A DNA stretch of 64,000 nt from Pseudomonadota bacterium. Lineage in GTDB: Bacteria; Pseudomonadota; Alphaproteobacteria; Acetobacterales; Acetobacteraceae. The first letter of the stretch is position 1. Every line of letters starts with the position of its first letter. The translations under genes were made by a program, and so were the position numbers. Where the stretch lies: contig JAKAWQ010000006.1 in NCBI GenBank assembly GCA_021816925.1, forward strand, positions 21,046-85,045. The letters are read 5' to 3'. Of this stretch, positions 55,658 to 64,000 are shown in pieces. The notes beneath the pieces were generated by a model that ran no database searches, was not told where the DNA came from, and worked only from the letters and a program-made list of their open reading frames with translations.

Positions 55658-58021
55658 ATGGAGACGAAGGAGGCGGCATCGCCTTTGGGGCGGGCGATGA
55701 CGCGGCGGGAAGATGCGCGGCTTCTCAAAGGGCTTGGGCGGTTCTGCGATGATATCGCGGTGCCGGGTTGCCTCTTTGCGGTGTTCGTGAGGAGCCCGCA
55801 CGCGCGGGCAAGGATTGAGGCGATCGGCGTAGAGGCGGCGCGCGCGATGCCGGGCGTGCGGCTCGTCTTGGCCGGGGCGGAGATGGCGCGACTTGCAACG
55901 CCGCTTCGGATCGCGCCGGCGATCGAGGGGCTCAGGCCGGTGACGATGCCGCCTTTGCCGGCGGAGGAAGTTTGTTTCGTTGGCGATCCAGTGGCGCTGG
56001 TGGTGGCCGAGACGCGCGAGGCGGCGATGGACGCGGCGGAGCAGGTGAGGGTTGAGTACGAGGTGGGCGAGGCCGTGGCCTCGATCGCGGCGGCGCGGGT
56101 GGCGAAGGTGCTGGTTGATCCGGCGGTGCCGGGCAATCTGGTTTCCGCCCAGCGGTTCGCGACGGCGGGTTTGGAGGATGTGTTCGCGCGGGCGCCACAT
56201 GTGGTGAGCGTGCGGTTCGGGCAGCAGCGGCAGACGCATGTGCCGATGGAGCCGCGCGGGTGCATCGCGATCTGGGACGCGGGGTGGGAACATCTGACGA
56301 TGATCGTGGGTACGCAGGCGCCGCATCCTTATCGGACGGCGCTCGCGGCGCGGTTGCATCTGAGCGAGGCGCAGGTGACCGTGCGGGCGCCGGACATGGG
56401 GGGAGGGTTCGGGCAGAAGATCGTGCTGATGCGCGAGGAGCTGGCGGTGGTGGCGGCGGCGACGTTGCTGGGTGCCGCAGTGCGTTGGCGCGAGGAGCGG
56501 GGAGAAAATCTTGCGGCGAGCCTGCATGCGCGGGAGGAGCGGATCACGACGCGGGCGGCGGTGACCGAAGAGGGGACGATCCTGGCGCTCGAGGCGAGCC
56601 TCGAAGTGGATTTCGGCGCCTGGTGCTTCTTTCCCGCGAACTACATGGCACGGATGATCGCCATCAACCTGCCGGGACCGTACCGAATTTCTCATTTCGG
56701 ATACGACGTGAAAGTGTGGCTGACGAACAAGTGCCCCTCGGCGCCGATGCGCGCGCCGATGGCGATCGTGAGCTGGGTGACGGAGGGGACGATCGAGGCG
56801 ATTGCGCGGGAGCTGGGGCGGGATCCACTGGACATACGAAAGCGGAACATTCTGGGGAAGGAACATCTGCCTTATCAGAACGCGGCCGGCGAGCGGCTGG
56901 AGGCGATCACGCCCCGGGAGACGCTGGAGGCGGCGACGGCGGCGATTGACTATGCGGGGGCAAGGCGCGCGCAAGCCGCGGCGGCGCGGGAGGGGCGGCT
57001 CACGGGCGTCGGGATTTGCGCGGTTCTGGAAAGCAATACGTACGGCTCGGCGTTTTATCGCGCCTCGGGTATTCCGGGATCGGGACACGAGGTGGGCCTC
57101 GTTCGCGTGGAGCCGGGCGGGGCAGTGCTTGCGAGCGTCGGGCTGATGGGATCGGGACAGGGCTACGAGACGACGCTTGCGCAGGTGGTGGCGGCGGCGC
57201 TCGGTGCGGACGTGCGTGACGTGACGATGCAGCTTGGCGATACGGATCTGGCACCGTACGGAATGGGAAGCCGCGGAGCACGGGGAGCGACGGCGGGCGG
57301 GAGCGCGCTTACGCTGGCGGGGCGGCAGTTGAAGGAAAAGGTGCTGGCGATCGCTGCTTCGATGCTGGGGCGAAACAGCGCCGAGGGGCTTGCGATGCAC
57401 GAGGGGCGCGTGCTGAGCGCCGTGGGCGGGGGATGGGAGGAGACGGGAATCGGGCTTCAGGAGGTGGCGCGGCGCGCGCATTTCGATCCGCTCTCGTTGC
57501 CCGCAGGGATGGAGCCCGGCTTGTTCGCGGTGGCGGCGTACGATCCGCCGCCGCTCACCTTCAGCAATTCGGCGCATGCGTGCGTGGTGGAGATCGAGCG
57601 GGAGACGGGCGTGGTGCGCGTGCTTCGGTACGTGGCGGCGGAGGACGCGGGGCAAGTGATCAACCCGATCGTGGTGGAGGGACAGACGGAGGGCGCGATC
57701 GGGATGGGGATCTCGGGCGCGCTGATGGAGTGTGCGGCGTACGGCGAGGATGGGCAGTTCCTGGCGGGAAGTTTTATGGATTACGCGCTGGCGCGGGCGG
57801 ACGATTTGCCGGAATTCGAGCTTCTCAGGATGGATCGGCCGAGCGCGCTCACGCCGGCGGGGATCAAGGGGATGGCAGAGGGCGGTGTAATGGGAGCGGT
57901 GGGTGCTGTGATGAACGCCGTCAACGATGCGCTGGCGCAGGTGGGGACGAGGATCGAAAGCGAGCCTGCGAGCGCGGAGCGGGTGTGGCGGGCACTGCGA
58001 GGGGCGGAAAGCGGGGCGTAA
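55658..58021 (+). CDS. Xanthine dehydrogenase-family molybdopterin-binding subunit (CoxL type)
   Basis: This 787-residue protein is a full-length large subunit of the molybdenum hydroxylases, which insert water-derived oxygen into aldehydes, CO or heterocycles. Visible landmarks are GRAMTRREDARLLKGLGRF at the N-terminus, QTHVPMEPRG (near 200), MGGGFGQKI (near 250), GSGQGYETTLAQVVA (near 495), and the C-terminal GIKGMAEGGVMGAVGAVMNA with the catalytic-type Glu. The CO-dehydrogenase loop AYRCSFR is absent (APMRAPMAI is in its place), so it is not a CODH. Medium (FAD) and small (2Fe-2S) subunit genes are not adjacent. Its substrate is unknown. Confidence 0.87.
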   Translation: METKEAASPLGRAMTRREDARLLKGLGRFCDDIAVPGCLFAVFVRSPHARARIEAIGVEAARAMPGVRLVLAGAEMARLATPLRIAPAIEGLRPVTMPPLPAEEVCFVGDPVALVVAETREAAMDAAEQVRVEYEVGEAVASIAAARVAKVLVDPAVPGNLVSAQRFATAGLEDVFARAPHVVSVRFGQQRQTHVPMEPRGCIAIWDAGWEHLTMIVGTQAPHPYRTALAARLHLSEAQVTVRAPDMGGGFGQKIVLMREELAVVAAATLLGAAVRWREERGENLAASLHAREERITTRAAVTEEGTILALEASLEVDFGAWCFFPANYMARMIAINLPGPYRISHFGYDVKVWLTNKCPSAPMRAPMAIVSWVTEGTIEAIARELGRDPLDIRKRNILGKEHLPYQNAAGERLEAITPRETLEAATAAIDYAGARRAQAAAAREGRLTGVGICAVLESNTYGSAFYRASGIPGSGHEVGLVRVEPGGAVLASVGLMGSGQGYETTLAQVVAAALGADVRDVTMQLGDTDLAPYGMGSRGARGATAGGSALTLAGRQLKEKVLAIAASMLGRNSAEGLAMHEGRVLSAVGGGWEETGIGLQEVARRAHFDPLSLPAGMEPGLFAVAAYDPPPLTFSNSAHACVVEIERETGVVRVLRYVAAEDAGQVINPIVVEGQTEGAIGMGISGALMECAAYGEDGQFLAGSFMDYALARADDLPEFELLRMDRPSALTPAGIKGMAEGGVMGAVGAVMNAVNDALAQVGTRIESEPASAERVWRALRGAESGA

Positions 58022-58223
58022 GGCGCGCACATGGAGGAGGTTGCGGGCGAACGCGTGGGTGTCAGACCCTCACGCCGGCGATGATCCGCGCGCCGGCACG
58101 GGCTTGGGGAAGGCGTGGCGGCGACGGTGGGCGCGCTCGGCGGCGTGCTGAAGGCCTGGCCGAGGCCGCGGCCGGGACGGCGATCGGGACGGGTTGAGGG
58201 CGGCGGGAGGGTCGGGGAAGCGA

Positions 58224-59621
58224 ATGGACGAGGCGGCGGGCATTGCCAACACCTACACGCGGCGGATGGCAGAGTTCGTGGCGGGGGTGGGAGAGGCGGA
58301 GGTGCCGGCCGAGGTGCTGGCGCGGCTCAAGCTGCTTATTCTCGATTCGCTCGGTTGCGCGCTTTACGCGGGCGATCTTCCTTGGAGCCGCATTCTGCTT
58401 GGTGTGCTCGAGGGGCTGGATGCGACGCGGGCGTGCACGGTGTGGGGGACGGGGCGGCGGCTTTCGGCGCCGCACGCAGCGCTGATGAATGGTACGCTGG
58501 TGCAGGGATTCGAGCTTGACGACGTGCATCGGGGCGGGGTGCTGCACGTGGGCGCGGTGACGCTGCCGGCGGTGCTGTCGGTGGCGGAACTGCGGCCGGG
58601 AATGACGGGGCGCGCGTTCCTGAGAGCATGCCTCGCGGGCTACGAGATCGGGCCGCGGGTCGGGCTTTGCATGGGCCCGGAGCATATCGGGCAGGGGTGG
58701 CATTCGGGGGCGACGGTCGGGGTGTTCGCGGCGGCGGCGGGAGCGGCGGCGGCACTTAGGCTCAACGCGGATCAGTGCGCGCATGCGCTCGGGATGGCGG
58801 CGACGCAGTCCGCGGGGCTGATGGCGGCGCAGTACGGCGCGATGGCGAAACGCATGCACGCGGGCCGGGCGGCGCAAAGCGGGCTTTATGCGGCGCTTCT
58901 GGCGGAGGCCGGCTTCACCGGGATCGCCGATCCGTTCGAGAGCGAATACGGAGGTTTCTGCACGACGTTCTCGCGCTCGAACGATCGGTTCGATCGGGAG
59001 GAGCTGGTGAGAGGGCTCGGGGCGCGGTTCGAGACCATGGGTGTGGCGCTGAAATTCTATGCGTGCGTCGGCAGTAACCACACGACGCTCGATGCGTTGA
59101 AGGCGATCCGGCGGCGGCATCCGTTCAGGGCGGAGGAGGTGGAGAAGATCATCGTGAGCGCCTCGCGGGTGACGGTGGATCATGCGGGATGGAAATACCG
59201 CCCGGAGGGGCTGACCTCGGCGCAGCTCAATCTTGCCTATTGCGTGGCGGTGCTGCTGCTGGAGGGGGATGTGTTCGTCGCTCAGTTCAAGGAGGCGATG
59301 CTTGCGGATCCCGATCGGCTTGCGCTGGCGGCGCGGGTTGCGGTGATCGAGGATCCCGAGATCACGGCGTGCGGGCGATCGTTCCGGCACATGGTGCGGG
59401 TGGCCGTGCTGCTTCGGGACGGAACGCGCCTCGAGGAGACGGTGGAAGCGCCGCGCGGCAGCGAGGAGAGCTTTGCGAGCAAGGCGGAGGTGGTGGAAAA
59501 ATTCCGCAAGCTCGCCGGGCCGCGGGTTGGGGAGGCGCAGATGGAGCGGATCATCGGATGCGTGATGGAGGCCGAGAGGCTTCCGAGTGCGGCCGAGATC
59601 GCGCGGGCGCTTGCGGTGTGA
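58224..59621 (+). CDS. MmgE/PrpD-family protein
   Basis: This 465-residue protein belongs to the MmgE/PrpD family, which includes 2-methylcitrate dehydratase and cis-aconitate decarboxylase. It shows the family's N-terminal helical domain with LKLLILDSLGCALYAGDLPW, the segment LMNGTLVQGFELDDVHRGGV with His/Asp near the active site, MAAQYGAMAKRMHAGRAAQ (conserved Lys/His) and KFYACVGSNHTTLDAL. The start is ATG at 58224. With no prpB or prpC nearby, a methylcitrate role is unlikely; it probably handles another hydroxy- or unsaturated acid in the local pathway. Confidence 0.87.
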   Translation: MDEAAGIANTYTRRMAEFVAGVGEAEVPAEVLARLKLLILDSLGCALYAGDLPWSRILLGVLEGLDATRACTVWGTGRRLSAPHAALMNGTLVQGFELDDVHRGGVLHVGAVTLPAVLSVAELRPGMTGRAFLRACLAGYEIGPRVGLCMGPEHIGQGWHSGATVGVFAAAAGAAAALRLNADQCAHALGMAATQSAGLMAAQYGAMAKRMHAGRAAQSGLYAALLAEAGFTGIADPFESEYGGFCTTFSRSNDRFDREELVRGLGARFETMGVALKFYACVGSNHTTLDALKAIRRRHPFRAEEVEKIIVSASRVTVDHAGWKYRPEGLTSAQLNLAYCVAVLLLEGDVFVAQFKEAMLADPDRLALAARVAVIEDPEITACGRSFRHMVRVAVLLRDGTRLEETVEAPRGSEESFASKAEVVEKFRKLAGPRVGEAQMERIIGCVMEAERLPSAAEIARALAV

Positions 59622-59661
59622 GCGAGCCGGCTGCGAGGATGGCGGAAGGTGTGAGGGCGGG

Positions 59662-61035
59662 ATGGGCATGGCGAGGATGCTGACGTTCGAGGGATTGCGG
59701 AGTGCGGCGGGCGAGGGTGCGATCGACACCGTGCTCGCGTGCTTTCCCGACATGCAGGGACGGTTGCTCGGCAAGCGGTTCCAGGCGGAATATTTCCTCG
59801 ATGTGGCGCACGAGGAGACGCATGCGTGCGATTATCTGCTGGCCAACGATATCGACATGGAGCCGGTACCGGGGTACGCGGCGGCGAGCTGGGAGCGGGG
59901 CTACGGGGATTTCGTGCTGCGCCCGGACATGGGGACGCTCCGGCGTGCGAGCTGGCTCGAGGGAACCGCCCTCGTGCTCTGCGATCTCCTCGATCACCGT
60001 CGGCACGAGCCCGTTCCGCACGCGCCGAGAAGCGTGCTGAAACGTCAGCTTGCACGGCTCAGGGAGCGTGGGCTTGCTGCGAACGTGGCATCGGAGCTCG
60101 AGTTCTACCTGTTCGACGAGAGCTTCCGCGCGATCCACGAGAAGGGCTATCGCGGGCTCGAAACGGCCGGCTACTACATCGAGGATTACCACATCTTCCA
60201 AACGACCAAGGAAGAGGGGGTGATGCGGGCGGTGCGGAAGCACCTCGAAGCGTCGGGGATTCCGGTCGAGAATTCGAAAGGAGAGTGGGGACCGGGGCAG
60301 GAGGAGATCAATGTCCGCTACGCCGATGCGCTGGCGATGGCGGACCGGCATGTGGTGCTCAAGAACGCGATCAAGGAAATCGCGCACGCGCAAGGCAAGG
60401 CCGTGACGTTCATGGCGAAGTGGAATTATGGGCTGGCGGGCAGTTCGGCGCACATTCATCTTTCGCTCGCCGATGCCGCGGGCGCCCCCGCGTTCTTCGA
60501 TGCGGCGGCGGAACGCGGGATGTCGAGACTGATGCGGAGCTTCCTCGCCGGGCTGATGCGGCACGCGGGGGAGATCACCTGGTTTCTGGCGCCGTATGTG
60601 AATTCCTACAAGCGATTCCAGGCCGGAACGTTCGCGCCGACGAAGCTCGTGTGGGCGGAGGACAACCGGACCGCGGGCTTCCGGCTATGCGGGGCGAACA
60701 CGCGGGCCGTCAGGGTAGAATGCAGGATAGGCGGGGCGGATCTCAACCCCTATCTCGCGTTTGCGGCGCTGATTGCGGCGGGGATCGAGGGGATCGAGGG
60801 CGGGCTGGAACTCGAGCCGGCATTCACGGGCGATGCGTACCGGGTGGGCGGTGTGCGGGAGGTGCCGAAGACGTTGCGCGCGGCGATCGCGGAGATGCGC
60901 GATTCGGCGATGCTGGCGGAGGCGTTCAGGGCGGAGGTTCTGGAGCATTACGTGCATACGGCGGAATGGGAGCAGCTTGAATACGACCGGCGCGTGACAG
61001 ACTGGGAATTGCGGCGCGGCTTCGAACGGGCGTGA
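59662..61035 (+). CDS. Glutamine synthetase-family protein (gamma-glutamyl amine ligase type)
   Basis: This 457-residue enzyme belongs to the GS superfamily, closest in style to gamma-glutamylpolyamine/ethanolamine-type ligases (PuuA, GlnA4 groups). Metal-site residues are recognisable in NVASELEFYLFDE (Glu pair near 140), GQEEINVRYADAL (Glu) and GSSAHIHLSL (His). The ATP/glutamate region is NSYKRFQAGTFAPTKLVWAE with NRTAGFR, followed by ECRIGGADLNPYLAFAALIA. The adenylylation tyrosine region of housekeeping GlnA is lacking. It begins 40 bases after the PrpD-like gene, and the aldehyde dehydrogenase follows at once, so it may ligate glutamate to an amine before oxidation. Confidence 0.82.
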   Translation: MGMARMLTFEGLRSAAGEGAIDTVLACFPDMQGRLLGKRFQAEYFLDVAHEETHACDYLLANDIDMEPVPGYAAASWERGYGDFVLRPDMGTLRRASWLEGTALVLCDLLDHRRHEPVPHAPRSVLKRQLARLRERGLAANVASELEFYLFDESFRAIHEKGYRGLETAGYYIEDYHIFQTTKEEGVMRAVRKHLEASGIPVENSKGEWGPGQEEINVRYADALAMADRHVVLKNAIKEIAHAQGKAVTFMAKWNYGLAGSSAHIHLSLADAAGAPAFFDAAAERGMSRLMRSFLAGLMRHAGEITWFLAPYVNSYKRFQAGTFAPTKLVWAEDNRTAGFRLCGANTRAVRVECRIGGADLNPYLAFAALIAAGIEGIEGGLELEPAFTGDAYRVGGVREVPKTLRAAIAEMRDSAMLAEAFRAEVLEHYVHTAEWEQLEYDRRVTDWELRRGFERA

Positions 61036-61043
61036 GGGAAAGA

Positions 61044-62429
61044 ATGAGCGGGACGGCAAAGATCTTCTCGCCCGTGGACGGGCGGCTTTATGCCGAACGG
61101 GCGCTGGTGGGGCGCGCGGAGATCGAGGTCGCGGTGGCGCACGCGGGGGGCGCGCAGAGGGCGTGGCGCGAGGCGAGCATCGGCGAGCGGGCGGGTTTGG
61201 TCACGCGGATGGTCGACGCGCTTCTCGCCATGAATTCCGAGATCGTTCCGGAACTCGCGTGGCAGATCGGCCGGCCGGTGCGGTTCAGGGGCGAGGCGCG
61301 GGGGGTGGAAGAGCGCGGACGGCACATGATCGGGATTGCGGAGGACGCGCTCCGGCCGATCGAGAAGAGCGGCGGGGCGGGCGGCGGGCGGCGGTTCATT
61401 GCGCGCGAGCCGCTCGGTATCATGCTGGTGATCGCACCCTGGAATTATCCGTTCCTGACGGCGATCAATGCCGTGGTGCCGGGGCTGATGGCGGGGAATG
61501 CGGTGCTTCTCAAGCACGCGACGCAGACGCTGCTGGCCGGTGAGCGGTTGGCGGCGGCGGGGCGGGCGGCCGGGCTGCCGGAGGGGCTGCTGCAGAACCT
61601 GGTGATGAGCCACGCTGACACGGAGCGGCTGATCGGGTCGGGTGCGATCGACCATGTGAGCTTCACGGGATCGGTGGCAGGCGGGCGGCAGGTGGAGCGC
61701 GCGGCCGCAGGGGCGTTCGCCACGCTCACGCTCGAACTGGGGGGCAAGGACCCGGCCTATGTGCGCGCGGATGCACCGCTCGAGCGCGCGATCGAGACGC
61801 TGGTGGACGGGGCCTTCTACAATTCCGGGCAGAGCTGCTGCGGGGTCAAGCGCATTTACGTGCAGGCGGGTCTTTACGAGCGGTTCGTGGATGGGTTCGC
61901 GGCCTTCGGGCGGAGCTACGCGCTCGGTGATCCGTTCGATCAGACAACGATGGTGGGCCCGATGGCGAAGGCGGGGCTTGCCGATGTGGTGCGCGGGCAG
62001 ATGGCGGAGGCGCGGCGGGCGGGCGCGAAGGTGCTGATCGGCACGCCGGATGCGCGCGACCGGGAAGGATCGCCCTGGCTCGCGCCAGAGGCGTTCATTG
62101 CGGTGCACCATCAGATGGCGCTGATGCGCGAGGAGAGCTTCGGCCCGGTGGTCGGGATCATGAAGGTCGGGGACGACGAGGAGGCGGTCGCGCTGATGAA
62201 CGACAGCCGGTTCGGTCTGACCGCCTCGATCTGGACCGCGGATCTCGAGCGGGCGGCAGCACTCGGCGCGCGGCTCGAGTGCGGCACCATCTTCATGAAC
62301 CGCTGCGATTATCTCGATCCGGGACTGGTCTGGACAGGTGTCAAGGAGACGGGCAAGGGCGGGTCTCTTTCGGAGATCGGGTACCACAATCTGACGCAAC
62401 CGAAATCGTTTCATCTTGTTGCCGCTTGA
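61044..62429 (+). CDS. NAD(P)-dependent aldehyde dehydrogenase
   Basis: This 461-residue ALDH-superfamily enzyme oxidises an aldehyde to the acid. The general base Glu is in LTLELGGKDPAYV and the catalytic Cys in YNSGQSCCGVKR; the cofactor region is PWNYPFLTAINAVVPGLMAG and SFTGSVAGGRQV. EESFGPVVGI near 370 and SLSEIGYH near the end are typical. I prefer the ATG at 61044 (GAGGGAAAG just before it); GTG at 61032 overlaps the stop of the GS-like gene. An Fe-type alcohol dehydrogenase follows after 21 bases, making an alcohol-to-aldehyde-to-acid pair likely. Confidence 0.9.
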   Translation: MSGTAKIFSPVDGRLYAERALVGRAEIEVAVAHAGGAQRAWREASIGERAGLVTRMVDALLAMNSEIVPELAWQIGRPVRFRGEARGVEERGRHMIGIAEDALRPIEKSGGAGGGRRFIAREPLGIMLVIAPWNYPFLTAINAVVPGLMAGNAVLLKHATQTLLAGERLAAAGRAAGLPEGLLQNLVMSHADTERLIGSGAIDHVSFTGSVAGGRQVERAAAGAFATLTLELGGKDPAYVRADAPLERAIETLVDGAFYNSGQSCCGVKRIYVQAGLYERFVDGFAAFGRSYALGDPFDQTTMVGPMAKAGLADVVRGQMAEARRAGAKVLIGTPDARDREGSPWLAPEAFIAVHHQMALMREESFGPVVGIMKVGDDEEAVALMNDSRFGLTASIWTADLERAAALGARLECGTIFMNRCDYLDPGLVWTGVKETGKGGSLSEIGYHNLTQPKSFHLVAA

Positions 62430-62450
62430 GCAACTGTAAAGGAACCATGC

Positions 62451-63611
62451 ATGGTCATTCTTCGAGCCGACTGGAGCTATCCGACGCGAGTGCTGTGCGG
62501 GGCAGGGCGCGTGAAGGAGCTGCCCGAGATCTTGCAAGGGGCCGGGATCGGGCGGCCGCTTTTCGTGACCGATGCGGGGCTCGCCGGGATGGCGATGACG
62601 CGGGCGGTGCTGGAGGGATTGGAGAAAGCGAAGGTTCCATTTGCGGTCTTTTCCGACGTGCGGCCCAATCCGGTGGAATCCGGGATCAGGGCCGGGGTGG
62701 CGGCGTACCGCGCTGGCGGTCATGACGGGGTGGCGGCGTTCGGCGGCGGTTCCGCGCTCGATTCGGGCAAGGTGATCGCGTTCATGGTGGGGCAGCGGCT
62801 GCCCGTCTGGGAGTTCGAGGATATCGGGGATCGGTGGAAGAGGGCCGATGCGGCGGGGATCGCGCCGGTGGTGGCGGTGCCGACGACGGCCGGCACGGGC
62901 TCCGAGGTGGGGCGGGCGGGGGTGATCACCGACGAGGCGACACACACGAAGAAGGTGATCTTTCATCCCGCGATGATGCCGAAGGTGGCCGTTCTCGATC
63001 CGGAACTGGCAACAGGGATGCCGCGCGCGGTGACCGCGGGGACAGGGATGGATGCGCTCGCGCATTGTCTCGAGGCCTATTGCGCGCCTTTCTATCATCC
63101 GATGGCGGAGGGGATTGCGGTTGAAGGGATGCGCCTTGTTTTCGACTATCTGCCGAGGGTCTTCGCGGATGGCGGGGACCTCGAAGGGCGGATGCAGATG
63201 ATGAGCGCGGCGGCGATGGGGGCGGTTTCATTCCAGAAGGGGCTCGGGGCGATTCATTCGCTGTCGCATCCGGTAGGAGCGCTTTACGACACGCACCACG
63301 GCATGACGAATGCGGTATTCATGCCCTATGTGCTGGCGATGAACCGTCCGGCGATCGAAGAGAAAATCAAGCGGGTGGCGGCGTATTTGGGATTCGGGGC
63401 GTCGTTCGAGGCGTTTCTGGAGGCGGTGCTGCGCCTTCGGGCGGAGGTTGGTGTCCCGCACACGCTGGCGGAGTTCGGGGTGCCCGGCGAGCGGCGGGAG
63501 AGGATCGCGGAGATGGCGCTCGTCGATCCGACGGCGGGCGGCAATCCGATTGAGCTGACGCGGGAGCGTGCGCTCGAGGTGTTCGACCGAGCGATGGTGG
63601 GGAGGGTGTAG
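62451..63611 (+). CDS. Iron-containing (group III) alcohol dehydrogenase
   Basis: This 386-residue enzyme of the Fe-ADH family oxidises alcohols with NAD(P). The nucleotide-binding GGGSALDSGKVIA (near 97-109) and PTTAGTGSEVGRAGVIT (near 145-161) are present, and the metal ligands are Asp in ATGMPRAVTAGTGMDALAHCLE (D then H), then His in SLSHPVGALYDTHHGMTNAV (two His contexts). Length is normal. It closes the GS-like/ALDH/ADH run. A degenerate copy of its 3' end lies about 60 bases downstream. Confidence 0.9.
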   Translation: MVILRADWSYPTRVLCGAGRVKELPEILQGAGIGRPLFVTDAGLAGMAMTRAVLEGLEKAKVPFAVFSDVRPNPVESGIRAGVAAYRAGGHDGVAAFGGGSALDSGKVIAFMVGQRLPVWEFEDIGDRWKRADAAGIAPVVAVPTTAGTGSEVGRAGVITDEATHTKKVIFHPAMMPKVAVLDPELATGMPRAVTAGTGMDALAHCLEAYCAPFYHPMAEGIAVEGMRLVFDYLPRVFADGGDLEGRMQMMSAAAMGAVSFQKGLGAIHSLSHPVGALYDTHHGMTNAVFMPYVLAMNRPAIEEKIKRVAAYLGFGASFEAFLEAVLRLRAEVGVPHTLAEFGVPGERRERIAEMALVDPTAGGNPIELTRERALEVFDRAMVGRV

Positions 63612-63667
63612 GGGCGGGGGAGTGCGCTTCGGATCAGCAGGAGAAGCGGGCGGGGCGGGCGGCGGCG

Positions 63668-63780
63668 GATGGAGATTGCCGACATGGCGATCGTCGATCG
63701 GACGGCGGTGGGGAATTCGGTTGGGTTGACGCTCGCGCGGTCGGTCGAGATCTTCGGCCGGGGGATGGCGGGAGAGGGGC
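63668..63780 (+). pseudogene. Degenerate duplicate of the Fe-ADH 3' end
   Basis: Bases 63668-63780 encode MEIADMAIVDRTAVGNSVGL followed by TLARSVEIFGRGMAG, clearly related to the C-terminus of the preceding dehydrogenase (ERIAEMALVDPTAGGNPIEL then TRERALEVFDRAMVG) but with about one in three residues changed. Nothing upstream completes the gene. It is either the stump of a second Fe-ADH or an old tandem duplication. The remaining bases to the window end (63781-64000) show nothing recognisable. Confidence 0.75.
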
Positions 63781-64000
63781 GAGGGCGGCGGATCGGCGTG
63801 ACGGATGGCTGCGGGTAGCTCGGGGGCCGGCGGGCTGAATATTGGAATTCGTGCGGATTTGGAGTTGGTACGCCAGAGGTGGCCGGGTTTGTCGAGACAG
63901 CGTTTCGGCTTCGATAAGTGGAGCCTCTGCCATTTGGTTTCGTTATGTGCCGTTGCTGAGGCGTCACGCAGGGAGGGCGTAGCCCGACCGGAGTGAGGCC

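Noticed and set aside
55658..58021. Carbon monoxide dehydrogenase large subunit
   Set aside because: The CoxL active-site loop AYRCSFR is absent and the medium and small subunit genes are not adjacent.
55436..58030. 864-codon open frame on the minus strand opposite the CoxL-type gene
   Set aside because: It is the antisense of a strongly supported gene; the product is Arg/Pro/His-rich with no domain, as expected for antisense frames in very GC-rich DNA.
58224..59621. Methylcitrate-cycle prpD
   Set aside because: No prpB, prpC or acnD nearby; only the broad MmgE/PrpD family can be supported.

Overview
ORGANISM. The window is uniformly very GC-rich, with dense, often translationally coupled genes and many GTG starts. 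The gene set (soluble lytic transglycosylase / pgpA / dapA / smpB / lnt backbone; homogentisate pathway; CoxL-type molybdenum hydroxylases; PrpD, SMP-30, RraA and CaiB families; Ssu/Tau-type and Mal-type ABC importers) suggests an alphaproteobacterial chromosome, most likely Rhodospirillales/Acetobacteraceae. This is inference from gene content; there is no rRNA or other marker to fix it. No tRNA, rRNA or CRISPR array was recognised. LAYOUT. 1-3513: an anaerobic respiratory locus, ttrB-ttrC-ttrA (minus strand, ttrA cut by the window edge), divergent from a monohaem cytochrome c gene, with a perfect FNR/ANR-type box between them. 3530-4220: decayed transposase fragments. 4480-15766: a catabolic island with a SMP-30 lactonase, RraA-family protein, Asp/Glu racemase-family protein, LacI regulator, Ssu/Tau-like ABC importer, HpsN/HisD-type dehydrogenase, SDR, aldo/keto reductase and a broken CoxL-type gene. 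15809-23580: housekeeping genes (pgpA, slt, dapA, smpB, an XRE regulator, lnt) and an Nramp-type transporter, then a truncated pobA and intact fumC. 25606-32734: the highlight, described next. 32762-39310: a decayed CoA-transferase and LysR gene, then hpd-hmgA-fahA and a damaged maiA. 39360-43464: a Mal-type ABC importer (no ATPase) plus zinc alcohol dehydrogenase, with a LacI-type operator. 43560-44068: gene remnants. 44204-52313: surface-polysaccharide-type genes (GT8, GT9, beta-helix protein, galE, GMC oxidoreductase plus a small partner). 52359-55410: MetE-core protein, beta-propeller protein, GNAT and a possible small RNA. 55658-63611: a second catabolic cluster (CoxL-type, PrpD-type, glutamine-synthetase-like, ALDH, Fe-ADH), with a degenerate copy of the Fe-ADH 3' end behind it. 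HIGHLIGHT. Within 4 kb there are three separate RNA elements matching the crcB-motif (fluoride) riboswitch: a P1 hairpin with loop AUGGAGUC, a small P3 stem, and the 3' strand CUGAUGACUCC that forms a pseudoknot with the P1 loop. They precede (A) a dynamin-like GTPase with a C-terminal pair of C-x2-C/C-x-P-H modules, (B) an enolase gene followed by a truncated DUF21/CNNM-type membrane protein, and (C) two overlapping MutS-like ATPase genes. Each aptamer lies just downstream of a sigma70-like promoter. In A and C the pseudoknot strand can instead pair with the Shine-Dalgarno, giving a simple fluoride-ON translation switch. Enolase is a classic fluoride target and MutS-like genes are known members of this regulon, so the stretch reads as a fluoride-stress island; the GTPase and the paired MutS-like proteins are its least understood parts. 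DECAY. Several genes are frameshifted or truncated (eno near its C-terminus, CaiB, LysR, maiA, pobA, CoxL-type, PEP-mutase-type). Some single-base shifts could be sequencing errors; CaiB, LysR, pobA and the CoxL-type fragment look like genuine decay.
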